Part shown: in pieces, positions 1 to 10,003 of the stretch
Numbering within the stretch: position 1 is the stretch's first letter
Layout: every line of letters begins with the position of its first letter
Assembly (NCBI GenBank): GCA_016744995.1
Contig: JADGDG010000004.1
Span: 62,001 to 126,000, forward strand
DNA length: 64,000 nt
Direction: 5' to 3'
Source of the DNA: Gammaproteobacteria bacterium
Lineage (GTDB): Bacteria > Pseudomonadota > Gammaproteobacteria > GRL18
Position numbers and translations under genes: made by a program
The notes under the pieces: generated by a model
Databases searched by the model: none
What the model was told of the DNA's origin: nothing
The model's input: the letters and a program-made list of their open reading frames with translations, nothing else

Positions 1-1
1 C

Positions 2-469
2 TTTGCTCTGGGTTCAGTTGCTGCACTGGCACATGATGTTATTCTGGTTTTAGGAATGTTTGCACTGTTTGGGATTGAGTTTGATCTGACCGTACTGGCG
101 GCAATTCTTGCAGTGATTGGTTATTCGCTTAATGATACGATTGTGGTTTTTGACCGTATTCGGGAAAATTTTCGTAAGATCCGTAAAGGCGATGCTGTTA
201 CAGTGATTGATGCATCATTAAATCAGACGTTATCACGAACATTAATTACCTCATTTACTACAATACTGGTTTTATTTTCGTTGTTTATCTTTGGTGGTGA
301 GCTCATTCATGGTTTTGCAACAGCATTGTTAGCCGGTGTTATGGTTGGTACCTATTCATCTGTCTATGTTGCAAGTTCAGTGTTGGTCTCAATGGGGATC
401 AGTAAAGAAGATTTAGCCCCGGTTAAAAGCGAAGGCGGGCAGGAAGAAGAAGTTTACGAAGAGGTATAA
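2..469 (+). CDS. secF: Protein translocase subunit SecF (C-terminal part)
   Basis: SecF is an inner-membrane partner of SecD in the SecDF complex, which uses the proton gradient to help protein export through SecYEG. The reading frame is open from the window edge, so the N-terminal half lies outside. Visible are the AHDV motif, the GYSLNDTIVVFDRIREN segment and the final membrane helices typical of the SecD/SecF/RND family. The charged Glu-rich tail (EGGQEEEVYEEV) is cytoplasmic. It faces suhB and both probably end at the shared hairpin at 499-526. Identity is secure; only the start is missing. Confidence 0.95.
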   Translation, partial: FALGSVAALAHDVILVLGMFALFGIEFDLTVLAAILAVIGYSLNDTIVVFDRIRENFRKIRKGDAVTVIDASLNQTLSRTLITSFTTILVLFSLFIFGGELIHGFATALLAGVMVGTYSSVYVASSVLVSMGISKEDLAPVKSEGGQEEEVYEEV

Positions 470-498
470 CAGAGGCTGGAAGTCAGTAGCCTCTAGTC

Positions 499-526
499 AA
501 AAAAGCAAAAGCAATTTTGCTTTTTT
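499..526. terminator. Bidirectional hairpin terminator between secF and suhB
   Basis: Perfect 12-bp arms AAAAAAGCAAAA and TTTTGCTTTTTT are separated by GCAA. T-runs occur on both strands, which suits two convergent genes. Confidence 0.7.
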
Positions 527-581
527 GAACTCTTGATTTTGACAATAGACTACAGACATACGACTCTGGACGAAGTCTGCT

Positions 582-1382
582 CTACCTGACTAATTCAGGG
601 CTGAGGTGTGGTTTGATGGTCTGTAGTATTTCTTTAAAGACCTTTGGTGTTCCTGCCACAACATTACCCGTTTCAAGGAAATCCTCACCGCCTGAGAAGT
701 CACTGACCAGTCCGCCCGCTTCCGTGATTAATAATGCACCTGCTGCCATATCCCAGTCATTTAAAGCAATTTCCCAGAAGCCGTCAAGACGTCCTGCTGC
801 GACATAAGCCAGATCAAGAGCGGCGGAGCCGGGACGTCTGATGCCTGCAGTCATGGGAAACAAGGCTTTAAAGGTTGCCAGATAAGGATCCAGATGCTGC
901 TGATCTTTAAATGGGAACCCCGTACCTAATAATGCGCCCTCAAGACCTTTCTGTTTGCTGACCCGGATGCGGCGATCATTCAGCATGGCGCCTTCACCAC
1001 GACTGGCAGTAAAAAGTTCCTGGTTGACTGGGTTAAAGACAACAGCCTGAGACAGGCGGCCATTTTGTTTAAAGGCGATAGATACTGCGAATTGTGGGAA
1101 GCCATGAAGAAAATTGGTGGTGCCGTCTAAAGGGTCAATAATCCATTGAAACTTTTCATCACCACCAAGCAAGCCATTTTCTTCTGCTTTTATTGAATGT
1201 TCGGGATAGGCTTTTTTAATGATCTCGATGATGGCCATTTCGGCCTGACGATCCACGTCGCTGACAAAATCATTTGCAGCTTTGGTGGTAATTTTTAAAT
1301 TATCAACTTTATCTATGGAGCGGTAAATAACTGTGCCAGCTGCGCGAGCTGCGCGAACTGCAATATTGAGCATAGGATGCAT
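582..1382 (-). CDS. suhB: Inositol-1-monophosphatase family protein SuhB
   Basis: 266 residues, the usual SuhB length. It hydrolyses inositol monophosphates with Mg2+; in E. coli SuhB also joins the Nus antitermination complex at boxA sites on rRNA. The Mg-binding motif DPLDGTTN, the upstream EENG acid pair and the C-terminal NDWDMAAG motif are all visible. The start MHPMLNIAVRAAR is the family N-terminus. The neighbourhood suhB-trmJ-cysE-iscR is conserved in many gammaproteobacteria. A boxA lies in the CRISPR leader in this same window, so the Nus role is relevant here, though the link is inference. Confidence 0.95.
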   Translation of the reverse strand: MHPMLNIAVRAARAAGTVIYRSIDKVDNLKITTKAANDFVSDVDRQAEMAIIEIIKKAYPEHSIKAEENGLLGGDEKFQWIIDPLDGTTNFLHGFPQFAVSIAFKQNGRLSQAVVFNPVNQELFTASRGEGAMLNDRRIRVSKQKGLEGALLGTGFPFKDQQHLDPYLATFKALFPMTAGIRRPGSAALDLAYVAAGRLDGFWEIALNDWDMAAGALLITEAGGLVSDFSGGEDFLETGNVVAGTPKVFKEILQTIKPHLSPELVR

Positions 1383-1642
1383 TTGGAATTCCCCATAAAA
1401 ATGCTGATGCCTGTTTTAGTTAGAGTAAAGAACTAAGCTTAAAACTGAAGGCGGCAAAATAAAAAGTTAAAGAGCATATAAGCGGCATATTATAACATCA
1501 ACCGATACTAAACTTCACTTTCTGTTGCTAAATTTATTAAATAACTATAGAAAAAATTGATGCTGAAATTATTCCAGAAAACTCAGACTTCCTCAGTTAT
1601 TATTATAATTTGAATGAAAAAGTAGATATTGAGTTTAGTTAA

Positions 1643-1846
1643 TATTATACAGGACAAACCACTAGTCGTTCGCGAATGCATCGGGTTGATTTAAGACTGG
1701 GATATCGTCCGATAAAATACATTGAACTCAGTCTGGCGGACACTACTGTGTTTGATTCAAAATACTCTGAAAAAAATGCACAAATAACCCGAGTGAAGAC
1801 AAATATTGAGCACGCATTTATTGGAAAAATCAGTTATAAAGATTAA
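1643..1846 (+). pseudogene. C-terminal remnant of a TonB-dependent outer-membrane receptor
   Basis: An open stretch of about 67 codons with no plausible start fills part of the suhB-trmJ gap. Its translation has RVDLRLGYRP, IELSLA and a final IEHAFIGKISYKD. This resembles the last strands of TonB-dependent receptors, which commonly end in a pattern like VERxxYGKxTWxF. A stop codon lies just upstream in frame and no receptor body is present. The final residue is Asp rather than the usual Phe. I read it as the tail of a decayed gene. The rest of the 1383-2024 gap shows no other gene. Confidence 0.5.
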
Positions 1847-2024
1847 TTAATCATGATGACTCTTCACCCATTTAGTCCTGATTTCATGCTAAAATTATCA
1901 TTAATTGCTGCTTCTCATAAGTCTTAATGCTTTCCACTATGCTCGTTTTGCCGTAATTCATCAAAAGCACAAAAATTTATAGTAAACTCTTGTTCAAATT
2001 TCTATTAACAAAAATGGATTATAG

Positions 2025-2777
2025 ATGAGCCTGAATAACATTCGTATTGTTATGATTAATACCTCTCACCCCGGTAATATTGGTGCTGCAGCGAGAGTGA
2101 TGAAAAACATGGGGCTTAGCCGCCTTTATCTGGTTAATCCTAAACAATTTCCTAATTATGAAGCCACAGCAATGGCATCCGGAGCGGATGATTTATTGTC
2201 ACAGGCCACAGTTTGCTCTTCATTTGAAGAAGCTCTGCAAGGTTGTCGGCTGGTTTTAGGCACCACTGCTCGAGAGCGAAAAATTCAGCATGAATTTATT
2301 GATGCCCGTGATGCAGGTGTTTTATCCATTGCCGAATCGCAGCAGCATGAGGTTGCACTGGTCTTTGGGCGTGAAAGAACAGGATTGACCAATGATGAAA
2401 TTGGTCTGTGCCATAAGCTGATTAATATTCCCACTAATCCTGACTACAGCTCATTAAACGTGGCTTCAGCCGTTCAGATAGTGACTTATGAAGTCATGAT
2501 GTCACTTCGAACATTCAATCAGACGGATACGTCGATAGAGGTAAATAAGAGTGAACAGGATATTGGGGGATCAGAAGAATACGCATCCAGCGAAAATATG
2601 GAGCGCTATTATCAACATTTGCAGCAAACCCTGATAGATATTGATTTTTTGCATCTGCAGCAATCACCACAACTGATGCCCAAACTACGCCACATATATA
2701 ACCGCATCCGTTTAAAGCAAGAAGAACTCAATATTTTGCGGGGTATTTTAAATAAAACTCAGAAGCTGAAGTTGTAA
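2025..2777 (+). CDS. trmJ: tRNA (cytidine/uridine-32-2'-O)-methyltransferase TrmJ
   Basis: 250-residue SPOUT-class methyltransferase that methylates the ribose of tRNA position 32 using S-adenosylmethionine. The N-terminal NTSHPGNIGAAARVMKNMG, the FGRERTGLTNDE motif and the IPTNPDYSSLNVASAVQ knot segment are diagnostic of TrmJ/TrmL. The C-terminal extension with a helical tail fits TrmJ rather than the shorter TrmL. Its position between suhB and cysE-iscR matches the conserved order. Confidence 0.95.
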   Translation: MSLNNIRIVMINTSHPGNIGAAARVMKNMGLSRLYLVNPKQFPNYEATAMASGADDLLSQATVCSSFEEALQGCRLVLGTTARERKIQHEFIDARDAGVLSIAESQQHEVALVFGRERTGLTNDEIGLCHKLINIPTNPDYSSLNVASAVQIVTYEVMMSLRTFNQTDTSIEVNKSEQDIGGSEEYASSENMERYYQHLQQTLIDIDFLHLQQSPQLMPKLRHIYNRIRLKQEELNILRGILNKTQKLKL

Positions 2778-3004
2778 ATTAAATTCATATTTATTGCTCT
2801 ATGCACTTCCTTAAACCTACCCCAATGCATAAATTTTAACCATTTTTTTGATATATGTCGGGTTTCCCCTTTGGTTAAAGATTGAGTGTTTTGTTATTTC
2901 CTAGTAAAATACATAGTCTTTAATAATATGGCTCTTTTATTTCCTGCTGTTGAGGCTTATGTGATGAGAAAATACCCGTGTTTAACACCTATGCCTGAGT
3001 GCTT

Positions 3005-3943
3005 ATGTTTGAACACTTAAAAGAAGACATTCAGTGTGTTTTTGAGCGTGACCCTGCTGCGCGGAACTATTTTGAAGTATTAACGACCTATCCGGGTGTG
3101 CATGCGATGATATTTTATCGTATGAATAATCGTCTTTGGAACTGGAACCTGCAATGGCTGGCTCGCTTTTTTTCTTCGATGGCAAGACTATTTACCGGTA
3201 TTGAAATTCATCCGGGAGCAGAGATTGGTCGGCGTTTTTTTATTGATCATGGCATGGGTGTGGTGATTGGTGAAACAACTATCATCGGTGATGACTGCAC
3301 CCTATATCATGGAGTGACATTAGGCGGCACCTCCTGGGATAAAGGAAAACGCCACCCCACTCTTGGTAATGATGTAGTCGTGGGTGCTGGTGCAAAAGTT
3401 TTAGGACCCATCACTTTGGCAGATGGGTCGCGGGTGGGTTCTAATGCGGTCGTGGTAAAAGATGTACCGGAATCCTGTACGGTTGTCGGTATACCCGGCC
3501 GTGTGATTTCGAATCCGGGCAGCTCTCAAGAGAGCTCTGGAGCGGATACGGAAAAGAAGACGCATCCAAATGACGGAAAGCGTGAGAATATGGCTAAAAA
3601 AATTGGCTTTGATGCTTATGGAACATCCAGTGAAATGCCTGATCCAGTTGCTCATGCAATCAACTGCATGTTGGATCATATGCACTCAGTCGATGATAAG
3701 CTGGATAAAATGTGTACGGCAATTCGTTCTATTGACGCGGAGTTTCCAGAGATCAGCATCCCTGATGTCCACATTTGCGAGATAACACCAATTGATGAGC
3801 ATCCGGAAATCTGTCCTGCTCAGGATATTTGCAGTGGTGCTGTGGGAAATAAAGCTGAAGATAATGTTCACGTTGTTCATATGGATACGAAAATATCAGT
3901 TCGTTCCAGGATAAACTCGGCAAAAAATGATGATAATGAATAG
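3005..3943 (+). CDS. cysE: Serine O-acetyltransferase CysE with C-terminal extension
   Basis: Makes O-acetylserine from serine and acetyl-CoA, the precursor for cysteine and so for IscS. The left-handed beta-helix hexapeptide repeats run from about residue 60 to 165 ([38 protein letters not shown]). The catalytic His region [12 protein letters not shown] is intact. About 140 residues beyond the usual catalytic core are hydrophilic and Cys-containing; I do not recognise them. The ATG at 3005 is preferred over a GTG two codons upstream. Position directly ahead of iscR fits a role in feeding Fe-S assembly. Confidence 0.9.
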   Translation: MFEHLKEDIQCVFERDPAARNYFEVLTTYPGVHAMIFYRMNNRLWNWNLQWLARFFSSMARLFTGIEIHPGAEIGRRFFIDHGMGVVIGETTIIGDDCTLYHGVTLGGTSWDKGKRHPTLGNDVVVGAGAKVLGPITLADGSRVGSNAVVVKDVPESCTVVGIPGRVISNPGSSQESSGADTEKKTHPNDGKRENMAKKIGFDAYGTSSEMPDPVAHAINCMLDHMHSVDDKLDKMCTAIRSIDAEFPEISIPDVHICEITPIDEHPEICPAQDICSGAVGNKAEDNVHVVHMDTKISVRSRINSAKNDDNE

Positions 3944-3962
3944 CTCTAAAGACCTTTTAAAA

Positions 3963-4028
3963 ATACTTGACTATAATGCTTGGTTATTCTAAAATATACT
4001 TGACTGAAACACTTGGTTATTTTAGACT
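3963..4028 (+). promoter_or_regulatory. Tandem IscR type-1 sites and promoters of the isc operon
   Basis: Two 25-bp sites start at 3963 and 3996, 33 bp apart. Both begin ATACTTGACT and end CTTGGTTAT; the left half matches the known IscR type-1 consensus (ATASYYGACTRWWWY) fully and the right half partly. Each contains a -35 TTGACT (3967-3972 and 4000-4005). The first has a -10 TAAAAT at 3990-3995 and the second TAGACT at 4023-4028, both with 17-bp spacers. The layout suggests autorepression by [2Fe-2S]-IscR. Confidence 0.75.
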
Positions 4029-4064
4029 CAACTAATAATTTTTTAAAAATATAGGAATAGACCA

Positions 4065-4571
4065 ATGAGATTGACCACAAAAGGACGCTATGCTGTTACA
4101 GCAATGTTGGATTTAGCGCTTCACTACGAACATGGCCCAATTACTTTGTCTGATATTTCTCAACGTCAGGAAATTTCTCTTTCTTATCTGGAGCAACTGT
4201 TCTCTAAGTTAAGAAAAAATGCATTGGTTGACAGTGCCAGAGGTCCGGGCGGCGGCTATCGTCTGAGCCGGCCTGCTGAAGACGTTGCTGTTGCTGAAAT
4301 TATTGCTGCAGTTGATGAGACCGTTGACGCGACACGCTGCAAGCGTAAGGGTAATTGTCAGCATGAAGAAAGATGTTTAACTCATGAACTCTGGTGTGAC
4401 CTGAGTGATCAAATTTTTGAGTTTCTGGCTAATATTTCATTGGGAAGCCTGGTTGAAAAACAGGCAGTTAGAGAAGTTGCCAAGCGCCAGGATGGCGTTA
4501 TGCCTATGAAGAGGAATAATATTGGATTGATTGAAGAGACATTAAAAGAGCCTGATGTAGCAGGGCTCTAA
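4065..4571 (+). CDS. iscR: Fe-S cluster assembly transcriptional regulator IscR
   Basis: 168-residue Rrf2-family winged-helix regulator. It holds a [2Fe-2S] cluster and represses the isc operon when cluster supply is sufficient. The start [20 protein letters not shown] and the [11 protein letters not shown] wing are characteristic. The ligands are three cysteines plus His in [20 protein letters not shown]. It is the first gene of the isc operon and sits behind two tandem IscR-like operators. A 117-nt spacer with two hairpins separates it from iscS. Confidence 0.96.
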   Translation: MRLTTKGRYAVTAMLDLALHYEHGPITLSDISQRQEISLSYLEQLFSKLRKNALVDSARGPGGGYRLSRPAEDVAVAEIIAAVDETVDATRCKRKGNCQHEERCLTHELWCDLSDQIFEFLANISLGSLVEKQAVREVAKRQDGVMPMKRNNIGLIEETLKEPDVAGL

Positions 4572-4597
4572 AAGATTAATTGGATGCTTTTAAAAAC

Positions 4598-4664
4598 GGG
4601 TTGGTTGATACAACCTGTGTGACAGCATTTAAAAGTAAAGCAATGATCATCCCGAGGTGATCAT
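4598..4664 (+). promoter_or_regulatory. Two RNA hairpins between iscR and iscS
   Basis: First hairpin: GGTTG at 4599-4603 pairs with CAACC at 4611-4615. Second: ATGATCATC at 4643-4651 pairs with GGTGATCAT at 4656-4664 with one mismatch and a CCGA loop. In E. coli a structure in this gap allows iscR mRNA to be kept while iscSUA is degraded. A similar role here is inference. Confidence 0.45.
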
Positions 4665-4688
4665 GAAAATTGATGATAGGAATTAGTA

Positions 4689-5903
4689 ATGAGTTCACCA
4701 ATATATCTGGATTATTCAGCAACAACACCGGTTGATAAACGGGTTGCTGAAATAATGTGTCACTACCTTACGATGGATGGAACTTTTGGAAATCCGGCTT
4801 CACGTTCTCATAAATACGGTTGGGATGCTGAAACCGCTGTTGAAGAAGCAAGAGCAAATGTGGCTGCCTTGATTAATGCAGATGCTAAGGAAATTGTCTG
4901 GACATCGGGTGCGACTGAGTCGGATAATCTGGCAATTAAAGGTGCGGCACATTTCTATTCCAAACGTGGTAAGCACATTATTACATCCAAAACTGAACAT
5001 AAAGCAGTTCTGGATACCTGTCGCCAACTGGAACGTGAAGGTTATGAAGTCACATATCTTGATCCTGAAGAAGATGGGCTCATTGATATTTCTAAGCTTG
5101 AAGCTGCAATGCGCGACGATACTATTATAGTGTCTATTATGCATGTTAATAATGAAATTGGTGTTATTCAGGATATTGAAGCGATAGGCGAACTGTGCCG
5201 CTCAAGAAAAATAATTTTTCACGTTGATGCGGCTCAAAGTGCTGGCAAGACTGAAATTGATTTGAAAAAACTTAAAGTGGACTTATTATCACTTTCTGCC
5301 CATAAGGTTTATGGCCCAAAGGGAGTTGGTGCCTTATATGTACGTCGTAAACCAAGAATACGTATTGAAGCTCAAATGCATGGTGGTGGTCATGAACGTG
5401 GTATGCGTTCCGGCACACTGGCAACACATCAAATTGTCGGTATGGGTGAAGCCTTTAAAATTGCTAAAAAAGAAATGGCTGAAGAAAACAAGCGGATTCT
5501 GGCATTACGCGACCGTTTATTAAAAGGTTTTGAAAGCATGGAGGAGCTCTATGTGAATGGCAATCTGGAACATCGTGTGCCTCATAACCTGAATCTGAGC
5601 TTCAACTTTGTTGAAGGTGAGTCCTTATTGATGGCCATAGACTCTTTGGCGGTTTCTTCTGGTTCTGCCTGTACATCAGCAAGTCTGGAGCCTTCTTATG
5701 TGCTTAGAGCCATTGGTCGTAACGATGAATTAGCTCATAGTTCAATTCGTTTTAGTATTGGTCGTTTTACCACAGAGGAAGATGTTGACTACACTATTGG
5801 TTTATTGAAAGAGAAAGTGGATAAATTGAGATTGCTTTCACCACTATGGGATATGTACAAAGACGGTATTGATATCTCATCGATCCAGTGGAACGCACAT
5901 TAA
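4689..5903 (+). CDS. iscS: Cysteine desulfurase IscS
   Basis: 404-residue PLP enzyme that removes sulfur from cysteine and passes it as persulfide to IscU and tRNA-thiolation enzymes. [19 protein letters not shown] is the family start. The PLP-binding lysine lies in [12 protein letters not shown] and the mobile-loop catalytic Cys in [14 protein letters not shown]. The C-terminal SSIQWNAH, which contacts IscU, is present. It is followed at 52 bp by iscU. Confidence 0.97.
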   Translation: MSSPIYLDYSATTPVDKRVAEIMCHYLTMDGTFGNPASRSHKYGWDAETAVEEARANVAALINADAKEIVWTSGATESDNLAIKGAAHFYSKRGKHIITSKTEHKAVLDTCRQLEREGYEVTYLDPEEDGLIDISKLEAAMRDDTIIVSIMHVNNEIGVIQDIEAIGELCRSRKIIFHVDAAQSAGKTEIDLKKLKVDLLSLSAHKVYGPKGVGALYVRRKPRIRIEAQMHGGGHERGMRSGTLATHQIVGMGEAFKIAKKEMAEENKRILALRDRLLKGFESMEELYVNGNLEHRVPHNLNLSFNFVEGESLLMAIDSLAVSSGSACTSASLEPSYVLRAIGRNDELAHSSIRFSIGRFTTEEDVDYTIGLLKEKVDKLRLLSPLWDMYKDGIDISSIQWNAH

Positions 5904-5955
5904 TAATAGTGACTGCTCTGTAGTGACTGATAATATAAATTTGAGGTGAATGACA

Positions 5956-6339
5956 ATGGCTTATAGTGATAAAGTAATGGATCATTATGAAAATCCACGT
6001 AACGTGGGTACTATGGATAATGATGAATCAGGTGTTGGCACTGGTATGGTCGGTGCACCAGCCTGTGGTGACGTGATGCGTTTACAGATCAAAGTTGATG
6101 AAAATGGTATTATTGAAGATGCTAAGTTTAAAACTTATGGTTGTGGTTCAGCAATTGCGTCCAGTTCGCTGGTGACGGAGTGGGTAAAAGGCAAAACTCT
6201 GGAAGAAGCCGGTCAAATTAAAAATACAGATATTGCAGAAGAACTGGCGCTGCCTCCTGTTAAAATTCATTGTTCAGTTCTGGCTGAAGATGCTATCAAA
6301 GCCGCAATTACTGATTATCAGGAAAAACAGCCCAGCTAA
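5956..6339 (+). CDS. iscU: Fe-S cluster scaffold protein IscU
   Basis: Scaffold on which IscS sulfur and iron are built into [2Fe-2S] clusters. The three ligand cysteines are visible in [20 protein letters not shown] and [12 protein letters not shown]. The HscA-recognition motif LPPVK is intact. The start at 5956 ([18 protein letters not shown]) is chosen over an ATG two codons upstream because it matches the family and has GAGG at a good distance. Confidence 0.97.
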   Translation: MAYSDKVMDHYENPRNVGTMDNDESGVGTGMVGAPACGDVMRLQIKVDENGIIEDAKFKTYGCGSAIASSSLVTEWVKGKTLEEAGQIKNTDIAEELALPPVKIHCSVLAEDAIKAAITDYQEKQPS

Positions 6340-6350
6340 AAGGTTTATTT

Positions 6351-6674
6351 ATGGCAATTACATTAACAGAAGCAGCAGCAAAACATGTAGTTCAGTTTAT
6401 TGACAATCGCGGCAAGGGTGAGGCATTACGTCTGGGCGTGAAAACCAATGGTTGCTCTGGAATGGGTTATGTTCTTGAATTTGCAGATAAAGTTGAAGAT
6501 GATGATAACGTTTTTGAGGACAAGGGTGTAAAAATCATTGTTGACCCCAAAAGCCTGATATACATTGACGGCACTGAACTGGACTATGGCCGTGAAGGTC
6601 TTAACGAAGGGTTCAAGTTTAATAACCCCAATGTTAAAGATGCTTGTGGCTGTGGTGAGAGTTTCAACGTCTAG
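6351..6674 (+). CDS. iscA: Iron-sulfur cluster assembly protein IscA
   Basis: 107-residue A-type carrier that delivers clusters to target apoproteins. The three conserved cysteines are in NGCSGMGY and the C-terminal CGCGESF. It lies 11 bp after iscU. Its last codons and stop form the first of three 24-bp tandem repeats (6654-6725), so the 3' end has been locally duplicated. Confidence 0.96.
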   Translation: MAITLTEAAAKHVVQFIDNRGKGEALRLGVKTNGCSGMGYVLEFADKVEDDDNVFEDKGVKIIVDPKSLIYIDGTELDYGREGLNEGFKFNNPNVKDACGCGESFNV

Positions 6675-6725
6675 TAAGGTGAGAGTTTCAACGTCTAGTA
6701 AGCTAAGAGTTTCAACGTCTGGTAA
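6654..6725 (+). repeat. Three 24-bp tandem copies of the iscA 3' end
   Basis: Copies at 6654-6677, 6678-6701 and 6702-6725 share the core GAGTTTCAACGTCT. The first contains the iscA stop (TAG, followed by TAA). The second differs little from the first; the third has three or four changes, consistent with slippage. Confidence 0.85.
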
Positions 6726-6822
6726 CCTTCCCTTATCTCCTATTTCTTCTTGTTTCCGTGGTTTCACATGGGAGCAAACAAACGCTTTTTAATAACCCAT
6801 TTATCCTTCAGGCAAAACCCCA

Positions 6823-7401
6823 ATGAAAAATAATTTAGATACCGGTGCAGATAATTATTTCAGTGTGTTGGGTTTACCCATTAGTTTTGATATTGATAAA
6901 ACTACGTTGACTCAAAATTATCATGAGCTTCAAAAAACAGTACATCCTGATAAATTTGCCAATGCAGGTGATCTGGAACGACGCTTGTCAGTTCAGAAGG
7001 CAGCATGGATAAATGATGCTCTGGAAACATTGAAAAATCCCTTGCGGCGCTCAATCTATCTATTATCACTCCATGGCATTGAATTAAGTGATAATGATAC
7101 AAGTATTGATCCAGCTTTTTTAATGGAGCAGATGGAATTAAGGGAAAACTTATCCGAAGTGGTTGCGAAAGATGATCCGCTGAGTGAATTGGATGTTATC
7201 TTAGATGATGTGAATGCTCGTATTAAGCGAACAATTAATCACCTGGGTGGTTTATTTTCAAAACTGCTCTCTGAGTCGGACTCAGAAAATGATGACTCAC
7301 TATTAAAAGAAGCGAAAGCTGAAGTATTAAAGATGCAGTTTTTAAATCGATTGCAGGAAGAATGTCTGAATAAAGAAGAAGATCTGGCTGATCAGTTTTA
7401 A
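6823..7401 (+). CDS. hscB: Fe-S cluster co-chaperone HscB (Hsc20)
   Basis: 192-residue J-protein partner of HscA that brings IscU to the chaperone and stimulates ATP hydrolysis. The N-terminal J domain has the HPDKFAN motif. The C-terminal three-helix IscU-binding part includes the usual FLMEQMELRE. It stands between iscA and hscA in the conserved order. The 7402-7489 gap holds a short direct repeat (ATTATCAATC twice) and no gene. Confidence 0.95.
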   Translation: MKNNLDTGADNYFSVLGLPISFDIDKTTLTQNYHELQKTVHPDKFANAGDLERRLSVQKAAWINDALETLKNPLRRSIYLLSLHGIELSDNDTSIDPAFLMEQMELRENLSEVVAKDDPLSELDVILDDVNARIKRTINHLGGLFSKLLSESDSENDDSLLKEAKAEVLKMQFLNRLQEECLNKEEDLADQF

Positions 7402-7489
7402 CTATTATCAATCCAGTTCTAACGATTATCAATCTCTTTGAAATACAGATTTAATATTAAATAATAATAACTTAATTAAATAATAAAAT

Positions 7490-9364
7490 ATGGCTTTATT
7501 ACAAATATCAGAACCTGGGAAGACTACAGCACCCCACCAACATAAATTAGCAATTGGTATCGATCTCGGGACGACAAATTCCCTGGTAGCCACTGTTAAA
7601 AGTGGTCTGGCACAGACTATTGCTGATGAAAATGATCAGCATTTACTGCCTTCCGTGGTCCAGTTTAAAGGTAAAAATGAGCAGGGTTATCAAACGCAAG
7701 TGGGTTTTATTGCGCAGCAAAATGCTTCCAAAGATCCGCAAAATACGATTGTCTCAGCTAAGCGTTATATGGGACGCGGCCTGGATGATGTAAAGAAACA
7801 TGCCATTTATGATTTTGTTACGGAAGGTGATTCCGTAGTACCCAGAATTCGCACTATTGCGGGTAATATCAGTGCTGTAGAAGTTTCTTCAGAAATCTTA
7901 AAGGCTTTGAAGCAGCGTGCGCTAGATGCTTTGGGTGGTGATCTCACTGGTGCGGTTATTACGGTCCCAGCCTACTTTGATGATGCTCAGCGGCAGGCGA
8001 CAAAAGATGCGGCAAAGCTGGCGGGACTCAACGTTTTACGCTTAATTAATGAACCGACTGCCGCCGCAGTTGCTTATGGACTGGATACAGGCAGTGAAGG
8101 TATCCATGTGATCTATGATCTGGGCGGCGGTACCTTTGATATTTCTATATTAAAATTAACACGGGGTATTTTTGAAGTGTTATCCACTGCAGGTGATTCT
8201 GCTCTGGGTGGTGATGATATAGATTATATTATTACGGACTGGATCCTTGAGGAAGCTCAGATCAATGAACCCGAAGCGTCTTTATTACGTCAAATTCTTG
8301 ATACTGCCCGAGAGGCAAAAGAAGCTTTAAGCCAGCAAGACCACTTTGCTTTTTCTCTTGATATTGGCGAAGGAAAAATATGGGAGGCTGAATTATCCCG
8401 TGAGCATTTTGAAAAGTTAATTAAACCGCTGATAAGAAAAACTCTGGTTTCCTGTCGTAGAGCTTTGCGTGATGCTGATATCGACAGTGATGACATTCAG
8501 GATGTTGTTATGGTCGGTGGTTCCACCCGAGTGCCTTTAGTGCGCCAAATAGTGGGTGAATTCTTTTCTACCGAGCCTCTGGTGGATCTTGACCCGGATA
8601 AAGTGGTTGCCATTGGTGCTGCACGTCAGGCCGACATTCTGGTGGGTAACAAATCCGATGAAGATATGCTGCTGCTGGATGTGACTCCTCTGTCACTTGG
8701 TCTGGAAACTATGGGTGGGCTGGCTGAAAAAGTTATTCATAGAAATACTACCATCCCTGTTGCTCGTGCGCAGGATTTTACCACTTTTAAAGATGGTCAG
8801 ACTGCGATGGCGATTCATGTTGTGCAGGGTGAGAGAGAGCTGATCAGTGACTGTCGTTCTTTGGCACGGTTTGAGTTAAGAGGTATTCCTCCGATGGTTG
8901 CCGGTGCGGCCAGGATCCGAGTGACTTTTCAAATTGATGCCGATGGTCTGCTCGCAGTTTCTGCCAGAGAAGAAACCTCAGGTGTTGAAAGCAGTATTCA
9001 GGTTAAGCCCTCTTATGGTCTGAGTGATGGTGAAATTGAAACCATGCTCAAAGATTCTTTCAGCTACGCTCAGGATGATATTGATGCCAGAAAACTGAGA
9101 GAAGAACAAGTGGAAGCCAGCCGGGTTGTTGAAGCATTAAATGCAGCACTTGATGAAGATGGTGACAAGTTACTCTCGTCTGATGAAAGAGATGAAATTC
9201 GTCAGGCAATTGATGAACTGGTTGAAGTTGCTCAGGAAAATAATCAACGTGCTATTAAATTAAAAATTGAGGCAGTCGATAAAGTGACTGCAGAATTTGC
9301 ACAGCGTCGGATGGATGTCAGTATTAATCTGGCTTTATCCGGGCAAAGTGTTAAAGATATGTAA
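7490..9364 (+). CDS. hscA: Fe-S assembly chaperone HscA
   Basis: 624-residue Hsp70 specialised for releasing clusters from IscU. The nucleotide-binding domain shows [13 protein letters not shown], the [14 protein letters not shown] segment and [12 protein letters not shown]. The linker [14 protein letters not shown] leads into the substrate domain. The length is typical of HscA. The stop TAA lies inside the end of a repeat element (9361-9497), so that element supplies the terminus of this gene. Confidence 0.96.
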   Translation: MALLQISEPGKTTAPHQHKLAIGIDLGTTNSLVATVKSGLAQTIADENDQHLLPSVVQFKGKNEQGYQTQVGFIAQQNASKDPQNTIVSAKRYMGRGLDDVKKHAIYDFVTEGDSVVPRIRTIAGNISAVEVSSEILKALKQRALDALGGDLTGAVITVPAYFDDAQRQATKDAAKLAGLNVLRLINEPTAAAVAYGLDTGSEGIHVIYDLGGGTFDISILKLTRGIFEVLSTAGDSALGGDDIDYIITDWILEEAQINEPEASLLRQILDTAREAKEALSQQDHFAFSLDIGEGKIWEAELSREHFEKLIKPLIRKTLVSCRRALRDADIDSDDIQDVVMVGGSTRVPLVRQIVGEFFSTEPLVDLDPDKVVAIGAARQADILVGNKSDEDMLLLDVTPLSLGLETMGGLAEKVIHRNTTIPVARAQDFTTFKDGQTAMAIHVVQGERELISDCRSLARFELRGIPPMVAGAARIRVTFQIDADGLLAVSAREETSGVESSIQVKPSYGLSDGEIETMLKDSFSYAQDDIDARKLREEQVEASRVVEALNAALDEDGDKLLSSDERDEIRQAIDELVEVAQENNQRAIKLKIEAVDKVTAEFAQRRMDVSINLALSGQSVKDM

Positions 9365-9497
9365 CTACTCAGCGCATTCATCTTTTGCCCGATTTCTGCG
9401 TTATTTTCGTACTCAAAAAAGGGCCGTGCGCCTCTTTGAGGTGCCGCAGGCATTGTGCCTTGAACTCGGGCAAAATCTAAACACGCTGAATAGCTAC
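9361..9497 (+). repeat. MITE-like inverted-repeat element, copy 1
   Basis: 137 bp. The ends GTAACTACTCAGCG and CGCTGAATAGCTAC are near-perfect inverted repeats. An inner pair, TTTTGCCCGA and TCGGGCAAAA, extends the hairpin. The left 55 bp and right 45 bp are almost identical to the element at 47042-47181, while the centres differ. There is no coding capacity, so any mobility would depend on another enzyme. Confidence 0.75.
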
Positions 9498-9528
9498 AAA
9501 AATATTAAGTAAGCCAAAGGGCCGGAAA

Positions 9529-9867
9529 ATGACAAAGTTAATTTTTTTACCACATGAAGAAATATGCCCTGAGGGTGCTGTAATTGAAGTAGAACCAGGT
9601 ATTACAATCTGTGATGCTGCTCAGGAAAATGATATTGAGATTGAACATGCCTGTGAAAAATCATGTGCCTGTACAACCTGCCATGTAATAGTTCGGGAAG
9701 GTTTTGATTCATTGGAAGAAGCCTCCGAGCTTGAAGAGGATTTTTTAGATAAAGCCTGGGGGGTTGAACCAGACTCCCGACTCAGTTGTCAGACAGTGGT
9801 TGCGGATGAAGATCTGGTGATTGAAATCCCGAAATATACTATTAATATGGTTTCTGAAAATCATTAG
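9529..9867 (+). CDS. fdx: ISC-type [2Fe-2S] ferredoxin Fdx
   Basis: 112-residue adrenodoxin-type ferredoxin that supplies electrons for cluster assembly. Ligand cysteines are in EHACEKSCACTTCH and SRLSCQTVV. It follows hscA, separated by the repeat element. Its last about 30 bp are duplicated at 12584, ahead of the intact iscX. Confidence 0.95.
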   Translation: MTKLIFLPHEEICPEGAVIEVEPGITICDAAQENDIEIEHACEKSCACTTCHVIVREGFDSLEEASELEEDFLDKAWGVEPDSRLSCQTVVADEDLVIEIPKYTINMVSENH

Positions 9868-9880
9868 TGGGGAAATAGGT

Positions 9881-10003
9881 ATGGCTTTAAGGTGGGCTGA
9901 TGTTCATGAACTAGTGATTGAACTGGATGAACAACATCCTGATATGGCTCCCCAGTATGTAAATAGAACGGCTCGGAGCCACTACAAACTAACGTTGAAT
10001 TAA
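9881..10003 (+). pseudogene. iscX: Truncated first copy of iscX
   Basis: The first 28 codons (MALRWADVHELVIEL and so on to QYVN) match the N-terminus of the full IscX at 12628. The frame then runs into 12 unrelated residues and stops, against 66 residues in the intact copy. The homology break is at about 9964. Its stop overlaps the stop of the minus-strand chemoreceptor in a shared TTAA. It lacks the C-terminal half and is unlikely to function. Confidence 0.8.
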
